Shown here: positions 55,231-64,000 of the stretch, piece after piece | How positions within the stretch are numbered: the stretch's first letter is position 1 | Layout of the letters: each line of letters opens with the position of its first letter | Source of the DNA: Takakia lepidozioides | Taxonomy: Eukaryota; Streptophyta; Takakiopsida; Takakiales; Takakiaceae | Direction of reading: 5' to 3' | NCBI GenBank assembly: GCA_030704615.1 | Contig: CM060732.1 | Location: 61,175,053-61,239,052, forward strand | Length of the DNA stretch: 64,000 bases | Program-made: the position numbers and the translations under genes | The notes under the pieces: model-generated | What the model saw: only the letters and a program-made list of their open reading frames with translations | Told to the model about the DNA's origin: nothing | The model's database searches: none

Positions 55231-58200
55231 TGTTTTTTCCAAGGCAATTCTTCAAGTAGGGTGCACGGTGCATGTGTTGCCACGCTAGTGAGCTGTTTGC
55301 ATTCCACACGAGTACCGGTAAACAAGCATTTACGTGCAAGCTCCTCATCTTCAACATGCTTCAAGTTGCAGTACATTCTACTCGTGACTGCAATCAGACG
55401 CCTGCGAGGAATTTCTCTGGAGGGAAAATAATTAATATAACTAGAAACATTGAAACTTGAAAAACTGAATTCCTTAACGGTACCTCATAATACACCATTT
55501 TGCACGATCTGATGTAGTGTTGGCGATTAAACAAGAGGACTCACGCTATTATGCATCAAGAGCAAATAAATTATTAGCCAAGTGTCATCTAAAAATTCCA
55601 CTCTTGAGTTGTGTTTTTCCAATCTTGTCCAGAGATAGAGACGAGATACCAACCCTTCCCCGATTTGATCAACTGGAAGCACCTGCGCAAGTCCTCTCAC
55701 ACTCGGCCGACAGTGCTTGTCTTGTCTCTCGCTTTCTTGGGGTCTGGAAGGCTGTCCCCGAGCAGTGTGTGTGTTGGGTGCTTGCGGGTTGTGCCGGTGA
55801 AGGTGGTGGCACTGTGTGCATGCCTTCGTCCAGTCTCCACCTTCCCCACACCACAGGAAGGTAGAAGCCCTTCAAGTTCAAGTGACACCATGCTTACTAC
55901 GCTTCCTAGTGAAGACAATTGTTTTTTCAAAGGAAAAGGGGACAACGACAACGCCCCCCCCTCCCCCTTGAACAAGTCACTAGGCTGTAAGTACGTATGA
56001 AACATGTGTAGGAAAAAAACTTAAAACTTTGGGGCATAAAGGCATGAATAAGCTTAGTAAATAAGCCGGCGGCCTTTTTTAATTTTTCTTTTTTGGCAAA
56101 ATCGCCAGATGAATTCTACCCAGCGCCCATGTGGCAATGATAATAATGAGGTGGCAGGGTTAGAAAATTGAGTATATAACAGGTGGCACATTTTAACGGG
56201 TCCATGATGGCAAAATCAGTTTCCCGATATTCAACTACTTGCGCTTTTGGGCGAATATTTTGGTTTTTACTCCCAAAATTCCTTTGTACAAGTAGGTGAC
56301 CCGTTTTCCAGGTCGAAAATATGGCGATTTTTTTTTTATATTTTTTTTGCTAGAGATGAAAACACTGACTCCGGTGATGGTTCTGAGTAAGGCTAGATTT
56401 TTTATTTTCACCACATACAAATTCTTATAGGAGTGACCCATCCTGACCAGGTTGTAGGCACAATGTGAAGTGGCTCTTATGCTAGCTACTGTAGGTGGAG
56501 TCTTTAAAGCATCCTTTGTGAAAACGACGCGCTCCACTCAGGGGGCTCAAGAGAAGAAAGTAGCGAGTACCGAAGCTTGCGCTATCTTACAAATGAAACA
56601 AAGACGGCTGCCATAAGAGGAATATAATGGAAATGTGCAATCGCATAACAAGCATCATGTAGAGCAATGTCTAGCCCGGAATTGGCCAATATTATTCCAA
56701 TAAGAGTAGAGTAAGTGCCCTTACTTGCGTGGGTTGAAATCCGTTTTCCACCTCTCACTTTCAGTGCTGTAAAGGTACATGACAATTTTCCATCACACGG
56801 CTTGCATGCACATCGAATTCCACACGGTGGTAATGCACACGGAACTTTGAAGTTACGTGTTGGAGAGGGAGTTTAGACTATGGCTGTGACTCAATGCTGC
56901 CTCCTAGTGCCAGCTGTGATAGTGACTAGTGGCCTGCACTAACCTTGTTGTCATATGACATATTTTTCGCGCTTGGAAGAAATAGCATTTTTGAGGTATT
57001 GGCATTTTTTTTTTTTTTTTGGCCATGCCTTCAGGACTACGCAAAGGGTTCAGCCCTTCTTTTTTCTTTTTTCTTCGATTTGCTCTTCCAATTCGATCGA
57101 GACAGTCGCCACCAGAATATTCTGTCCATATTTCTAATGAATGACATCCCCTGGATGAATAGTTTCATGGTCTTTAGGTCTGGAGTTCAACTTCTTGTGT
57201 ATGCTTATGAGGATACTACCCTGTGTGCCACCTGAGTGATTCAGGGCTCAAATCCTGTTACCGCGATATTTATTAATAAACGGTGTGTTATCTATTCATA
57301 ATTACTAAAGGGCAGGGCTTGCATGAATTGCATGCATTTGTTTTGGTAACAATACGTAAATTCGAATTTTTTCATTACATTTTTTACTGTAGCAGTTTTA
57401 CTAGTGAGCACTCTTCAATTAATTGGATAGGCCTTCAGTCGAATATTCATTCTACATACAGCCCCTTGACTACAGAAAAGTAGAATGAATGAATGCAGTC
57501 GATCGATATACATTCATTAAGAATCCATCCACGATGGATATACTTGTCCATGTCATCGAGTAGATCATCCACGCTGTCGTCGTGGGTGAATGGAAGATGG
57601 CGGCTCAAGGATTGATGGAGCCTGCCTTGGCAATCGGGGGACGCAATTCGATTATGAGAGATAGAGAGATGAGCCATGTCTCTAGATTTGGAGAAGCTGA
57701 AATATGATTTGTTGTTGCTCATCCATATGGTTTGATCGTGTGCAAGCGGTGGAAGAAAATAAAAAAGGTACTCTGCGATCTCACTGTCTCGATTCAGAAT
57801 GCTGGCCGCGAGCAACAGCATTTGCCCATTTAGGGCGAGAAGTATAATTCCTTTCCAGAATTCATAACGAGATTGTACTTATGCAGATGCCTTTCCTTGT
57901 GACCATCAACCTAGCATAATCTATCCCCTTGGAGTCGGGTGAAAATGTGCGCATAGAACTGCCATAACTCTCGCCTATAGATAACGATTCCCATTTACGA
58001 GATTGGACTCCACTCTAGCTGGTCGCAAACTCCAATGCAGCCTTGACATTCACAGAGATCCTCCTTTCTGTTTGCTTAAAAATCTAGAATGACATGGGAG
58101 GTGGGTTTGAATATTACGGATTGCTTCATATGCGTGATTTAGTCCAAAATCTTCTAAATGACTTCAATTGCGTCTTAGACTGCTTTCATGTGGCATGCTC

Positions 58201-58793
58201 ATGTGCATCCCTTTCAATATGGGGGTTTTGGGATCCGAAGGCTTTTGTTCCATTTCCATTCGCAAGTAGAGATATCACCGGTTGGTTGGAGTGGTCTGTC
58301 ACTACCCAAACTCGAAATGAATACACGTACTAATAGTTTTTCAGGAACCCAATTCGTCACTCTCTGTCACTTTTGGGTTTGTGACCAGCTGGCATAAAGC
58401 TAGTTCTCTTGTTTGGGAGTGGCTGTTACAGGGCTTTAGAAGTTCCACACTCATATGGTCACCGGATTTGCCTGGGTCTCAAGAGTACCGCATCCGTTGT
58501 GATAGCAATTCATTTCAGATAAGCATGTTTCCATGCATCAGCTGATTCAGAGAAGCTAGTGTCCATTTTATCCATCAAGTCTGGTCTGACAATCAATGTG
58601 TTTTGGCGGATAAGGGCATTCAACCTGTGGCGTTGTCTTTTTGTGTATGGGCTGCAGGGTGTCTTACCTACCGACAACATTATCTTGCCACTAATACTGG
58701 AGCAGCCACATACTTCTCTTACTAGATTCCTACACTGTTCGTGTCATTCTCTTCTCCTCCATGACAAGCTAAGATTTAACTGGTGGATGCTCC
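55231..58793. other. Long intergenic region, no supported gene
   Basis: Contains scattered short ORFs, the longest being 57821-57447 (minus, 124 codons, with DDLLDDMDKYIHRGWILNE), 55611-56000 (plus) and 56537-56235 (minus, very basic). None shows a recognised domain. Poly-T runs occur at 56327-56350 and 57007-57022. 57447-57821 could be an exon of an unknown minus-strand gene. Confidence 0.4.
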
Positions 58794-61700
58794 ATGGCCC
58801 GAGTACTTGGTAAACGGGGTACTACCTACTGGTCTTACATTCTTTGGGAAGAAGTGACAGCATATCCAAGAACTTCTCCTCTCAAAGCAAGTGCACATTC
58901 TGCTGCAGCAGGTCCAGTCAATGTATCAAGCACAAGCAACTCTGGCGCTGAGAAGTTTGGGGGTTTGCCTAGAGAGAGTGAATCCCATTGTTTCAGAGAT
59001 TATTTCGATTTCACAAGAGAGAGGGGGATTTTCTCGAGGGTTGAATTGGGAGGGAATAGGTCTAGGGGAGATGTATTTTCTGTGGTGTGTAACAAATGTT
59101 GGGGCTCCATGGACATTCATACACACATGTACATACAGCAGTCAGGCCTTCAATATCGAGTATGCCTGGAGCAGGAAGCGATCTTGAGAATGAATCAAGG
59201 ACTGGGGGGGCGACTCCAAAATTCTTACAGGGAATCAAGTGACTTTCCAGGCAGGGGGCCTTTTGGGAAAGGAAAAGATGTATCAGGTGTTGCATTTCCA
59301 AGACAGGGTGTTGATATTGGCCCCTTCATGAGGAGGGGAAGGGGTTTTATGGGGAGACGAGACTGCAGTTGTGGTCCCTTTATTTCAGGTGGCTGGAGGG
59401 GGTTTATGAGTTTGGATCAGGGTTTAAATGTACTGAAAGACAGTGTTGATATCAAGGATGAGAGCTTCATGGCAAATTGCAAGGCTATGGAGGAGCTTCT
59501 GGTTGACCTTAGGCAGCAAGTTGAGAAGGTACCTCCTCTGTTGTGAGAGAGAGGACAGAGCACATGCCTCCATCTTCAAAGCCTTGCAAGTGGCTTTGGC
59601 TAATGTGATGTTCATATGCTCGCAAATCTGGTGAGATGTGGCTGTTTGTTTTTGTGAAGAGGGCCTATAAACTAGAACAGAACGAGAAAGAGAGAGGAAC
59701 TTTATAACATCCACAGAGAGGTAGAATGCATGGTGGATTATGACAGTCAAAATAACATCCTCGGAAAGCTCAAAGAGCTTATGGGACAAGAGAAAGAAAG
59801 AAACAAGACAGAGAGAGGGCCCCCCCTTGAGCAGCCCAAAAGCAACTTTTGCTCAAGGGATTGTCTAAGAGTCAACGCCTCATGCAGGTAATCTGCCAAG
59901 CATTTCTGATCCTCGTAATGGCACACCTCCATGAGTGATTGGGTATCATGGAATAGGCAATTGAATCTCCGCTGGATCTCATAGTAGAAAGGGCAGTGAA
60001 AGAAAAAATGTTCTTCACTTTTAATTTCCCTTGTTCCCAGCAAAATCAGGGCATAGGCGGTCCTCAAGTTGGTTGTCCGACCTACCAGTCTCTATCTGCA
60101 GACTGTGGGAGCCCACCCTGAACCTCCCCAATGCCCTTAGAAGAGAGGGAGATAGAGCTGCAGACACGTAATTGGCTGCAAGATTCTACCGTCACGGAGG
60201 ACCAAGAATGTCTCCCGATAGAACTGCAGTCTGATTCTAGGATGGGCTGGTTTCCATATCTGCCTCACGTGAAGTTCCATAAGTTCTTGTCTCATGCATC
60301 TATGGTGCTCCTGCTTTGTGCTAGAAAAGAAAACCTTATGATGTCCACAGATGGCCACAAGTGCCCATGAGACAGGGTAGACCAAGAACAACAGAGATAT
60401 GACAACTTTCTCCCTGGTGCAAGGGAGCCAGAGATAGAAGAACTGGAGGCAGGCAGAAAGTGAATACAGCCAGAAGCAAATCAGGTGGAGCAAGAGAGAA
60501 ACAGTGATAGAAAGGCCAGGGAAAGAGACAGAAAAGTGAAAGAATGCCTCTGTTATCATAATCTACATAACTTATTTTTGAAGTGATCAGGTGCGGCTTG
60601 GAGGGGGAGCAAAGGCAGTAGAGAGGCACATGAAGAGAAACAAGCATTTACCACGTGAGCGGATAGACTACCTCCTTGATCCTGCATCTCCCTTCCTGGA
60701 GCTTTCACAGGTACACTTCTCTTCATGGGTCCCACTTCTTCTGTCTATCTTGCCACTTCCTAAAACACAATTTTATTCTAACCCCATTATGGAGGTAGCT
60801 TGCAGGGCACGAACTGTATGATGAGCCGTTGCCATCAGGAGGCATTGTGACTGGGATAGGCCCAATTCATGGTCGACTCTGCATGCTGGTGGCAAATGAC
60901 CCCACAGTGAAAGGAGGGACATACTATCCAATCACTGTTAAAAAACACTTGCGGGCCCAGGAAATTGCAGCCCAATGCAACCTGCCCTGTGTGTACCTTG
61001 TTGACAGTGGGGGCGCTAATCTTCCTAAACAGGCCGAGGTGTTCCCTGACCGGGATCATTTTGGGCGGATATTCTACAACCAGGCTAAGATGTCAGAAGC
61101 AGGAATTCCCCAGATAGCCTTGGTGTTGGGTTCTTGTACAGCTGGGGGAGCCTATGTTCCGGCCATGGCTGATGAGAGTGTGATTGTGAAAGGAAATGGA
61201 ACAATCTTTCTTGCAGGGCCACCCCTTGTGAAGGTATGTGATCTGAAATGCTTCTTTGGTGCATTTGTAGAGGTATCAGAGGATAGAATGTACTCATAAG
61301 ATGTTATTTGCTGTAGCCTTGTGGCCATAGACCCCGTGCCCAGTTTGGGCGGAACAGAGGGTATCGGAGGATAGAGAAGGGAAGAATGGAGAGAGGCAGA
61401 TCAGAATAGATGCCATTTGTGTTCTATTATGACCATAGATCCAGGTCTTTGGAAGGAGCAGAATGGGGAGGAAAAGAGTATGTTGGGGCAATGAGGCATT
61501 AGTGAGAGGAGGAAGCAATGGGGAGGGTTGATGAGATCTTTTCTGGTTGAGAGGGGTTCTTTACAGGAGAACATGATGGAACATGGAGGCCTATTTGGAG
61601 CTGAAAGAGTTTACAAGCCAGGCCAGTCAAGGGTCAAGATTAAAGCATATGAGTTGCTAGTCTGGGATGACCTGGAAGGCGGTGATAAGATTGTTGATGG

Positions 61701-64000
61701 AGAAAGTCAGCTTGTGGGGTCCCTTAGGATGATGCATAGTTGCTAACTGGGAATGTGTGGAACAGGCAGCAACAGGAGAAGAGGTTAGTGCTGAGGACCT
61801 GGGAGGTGCTGCTCTGCATTGTAAGGTGTCTGGTGTCTCAGATTACTTCGCCACAGGTGATCATCTCTCCTTGTGTTTATCTCTCTCACACACACACTGT
61901 ATCACTGATTTGCTATCAGCTGCGGGTAAGCATGCTGATAGTTTGGTGCAATTCCATGACTGGCTCTTGGAGTGCTTGCATCAACTATTTTCTCAGGGGT
62001 ACATCATTGCGAACAGTCAGAGGGAATGGTCAATAAGTAGGTCTCTGCCTGTACTGGCTCCAGGAGGTCTAATGTCGTAAAGTTATGCGTGTTAGGCTAT
62101 GCCAGGAAAAATTCCTGTGGGATCGATCAAACATCTGCCCCTTCTCCTTTTATCTGGCATTTTATACCATCTCTTGACTACAGTGCTTTTTGACAGATGA
62201 ATTACATGCCCTGGCTATTGGAAGAAGAATAGTGCAGAATCTGCACCTTGCCGGCATAACCAATAAAGCCCCTGAGGGTTTAAGCAAGACAACCAAAGAA
62301 ATCAGAGAACCACTCTACAGTCCAGAGGAGCTTCGAGGCGTTGTCCCAGCGGATAGCCGGCAGTCATACGACATTCGTTCTGTAATTGCCCGCATCGTTG
62401 ATGGAAGTGAATTTGACGAATTTAAGAAACTCTATGGCACTGTAAGTTTATCCCTTTCTAGTAATACGGGGTGGGAAGGATAACAGAAGTACATCCAGTA
62501 GCTAAGGAAGACATGGTTTCAAATAAGTGTAGTCACTGATACCTCTCTGTTGATGCTTGCGTATGCATTCTGGCAGACTCTGGTTACAGGTTTTGCAAGT
62601 ATAATGGGGCAGCCAGTTGGCATTGTGGGCAACAACGGCATCCTCTTCACTGAATCAGCTTTGAAGGGAGCTCATTTCATACAGCTTTGTGCGCAGCGCC
62701 ATATACCTCTTATATTCCTTCAGAATATCACGGGTTTCATGGTCTCTCTTACCTGTATACTTGTTTCTTCTTCACCTTTCTGCATATTCATAAGGTTGTG
62801 CAGACACATAAATATGTTGGTATGGAGGGAAAGAGATGGGAAGGTTTGTGTTATGTTTTTCCTGAGTTTTCTTCGGTCTCACGGGATTTCTTACTCTATC
62901 TTGGCAGGTTTTTCTCTCAGTTGCTTGCATAAAGCTCATCTGCTGAGAGACACAGGAAATAGATGTGCAGTGGTGGGGAATTCCTCGAGACTAATTTAAT
63001 CAAGAGAACTATGCTTTGTCTTGCACATATATCTGATGAGCAATATAGTAAAGCAGGCAATGTTTCCATCAGTCTGACCACCTTCTATGCGCATCATGGG
63101 ATGCAGGTGGGGTCCAGATCTGAAGCCAGTGGCATCGCTAAGGCAGGTGCCAAAATGGTCATGGCGGTCGCTTGTGCAAAGGTTTTCTTCTCCTCTCTCC
63201 CTCTCCCCAGCTCAGTATAGTGGTTTTTTATGTGATTCTTTCTTGGCCAGTATCAGAGAGGCTTTTGCACTAAATTTTGCAGCAACTTGATCTATGGCAA
63301 AAAGCTTTCAAGGTTAGAACCGTGTCAGTTGCGTTCCGCCCCCCCGCCCCTTTGACAGGCACCCTTTTTCCCCTCTTCTGCTGCATCCAGAGCAAGGGGG
63401 AGTTTTGGCTACGAGACTGTTCCTCTCTATGTCTCTCCCTCCCTCTCTCATGTCTCTCATGCAGCAATTGTTGTGCTAAAGGTGGTGCTCCTCATGTTGG
63501 TTTGATGGACAGGTCCCAAAAATTACAGTAGTCGTGGGAGGAAGCTATGGAGCTGGCAATTATGGAATGTGTGGGAGAGCCTATAGCCCCAACTTTCTCT
63601 TCATGTGGCCAAATTCTCGCATCTCTGTCATGGGCGGTGCTCAGGTTTTCCTTTTTCATGTGCATCAGCTTGATTGCAATCACATAGGGGAACTGGCTTG
63701 CACTATTACTGAGGGTTATTGTGTGTGTCATTGATGAGAGTCAGCAACTCGTATTGGTGTGAGCCACCAGAATTCTGCCCGGAAGTGTAAATTCTTGCGC
63801 AGTTGCAGTCATGAGATAAGCCAGAAGGGTAAGAGGTAGGTTTGTTGATGTCAGTAACCTGGTGCATTGTATTTGTACTCCACTCCAGGAAGTTGATTCT
63901 GCCCACTTTGCTATTTGGTGATGTTTGACTTTTAGTAGACATGACCCATAAGCCAATGGTTTTGTTTGGTGTGGCGCAGGCAGCAGGGGTTCTTGCACAG
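58794..64000 (+). CDS. MCCB: Methylcrotonoyl-CoA carboxylase beta subunit, 5' part (continues past the window)
   Basis: Exons with matching phases: up to 59528; 60591-60710; 60799-61233; 61766-61856; 62197-62441; 62577-62741; 63107-63181; 63513-63644; 63980 onward. The start is uncertain, since the frame is open from 58794 but the conserved part begins near 59410 ([20 protein letters not shown]); a mitochondrial transit peptide is expected upstream. Conserved carboxyltransferase blocks include [103 protein letters not shown] and [17 protein letters not shown]. The enzyme carboxylates 3-methylcrotonyl-CoA with the biotinylated alpha subunit in mitochondrial leucine breakdown. No breaks are seen in the exons. 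Introns hold LINE and short dispersed repeats. Confidence 0.93.
59747..60125 (-). mobile_element. LINE 3' remnant (zf-RVT tail), copy 2, in an MCC beta intron
   Basis: The minus-strand ORF 60067-59747 encodes [47 protein letters not shown], the zinc-binding and C-terminal region of a non-LTR reverse transcriptase. A frame change just upstream (RLCPDF) brings in the expected Cys. It lies inside intron 1 of the MCC beta gene, antisense to it. The related copy at 39.9 kb has two stops. Confidence 0.65.
61313..61480. repeat. Short dispersed repeat in an MCC beta intron
   Basis: Copy of the repeat at 49384-49440 (GCCTTGTGGCCATAGACC, then AGTTTGGGCGGAACAGAGG), followed by a partial second copy (GACCATAGATCCAGGTC). 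The orientation is the same on the plus strand. Confidence 0.55.

Overview
The window reads as nuclear DNA of a land plant. Its genes are intron-rich with GT-AG junctions, and four are typical plant housekeeping or stress genes: a NUDT20/24-type Nudix hydrolase, the Smc5/6 kleisin NSE4, a WUN1-like protein and the methylcrotonoyl-CoA carboxylase beta subunit. Many old, nested DNA transposons, a piggyBac element and PLS-type PPR fragments suggest a seed-free plant such as a fern; that is an inference. No bacterial, organellar or CRISPR features are present.

Left half (1-31.8 kb): transposons inside transposons. Positions 1-676 are one end of a CACTA element that runs out of the window. From about 0.9 to 31.8 kb lies a Mutator-like (MULE-like) element. 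It has a minus-strand ORF cluster (about 0.9-1.9 kb), a large array of palindromes centred on GCGGCGCCGC (array A), and a plus-strand transposase with a SWIM zinc finger (about 22.7-31.4 kb). Two insertions split it. The first is an 18,766-bp hAT element (2597-21362) inside array A, with an 8-bp target duplication ACTGCTGC and related ends. The second is a 5,127-bp CACTA element (24448-29574) inside the transposase gene, with a 3-bp duplication TGA; removing it restores the reading frame across the joint. The hAT element carries a protein-kinase-like gene, a RING-finger gene, two unknown ORFs, a broken hAT transposase (BED remnant, DUF659, dimerisation domain), an inserted LTR-retrotransposon remnant, and four clusters of a GGTGGTCGCA stem-loop repeat (array B). 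Array B lies near both ends and beside the cargo genes. The CACTA element has no transposase but carries PPR gene pieces.

Middle (32-43.4 kb): an unexplained 379-codon minus-strand ORF, then a complete piggyBac element (34444-38568) with TTAA target sites, matching 14-bp terminal repeats and a transposase ORF with its aspartates. A LINE 3' remnant and a mosaic of PPR pseudogene pieces follow.

Right third (43.4-64 kb): host genes. In order these are the Nudix hydrolase (+), NSE4 (-, convergent with the Nudix gene), the WUN1-like gene (+, divergent from NSE4), an unrecognised 196-aa ORF, and the MCC beta subunit (+, running past the end of the window). Their introns and spacers hold LINE and short dispersed repeats. 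The host genes belong to unrelated pathways (nucleotide-sugar or diphosphate hydrolysis, chromosome maintenance, leucine breakdown) and show no operon-like link.
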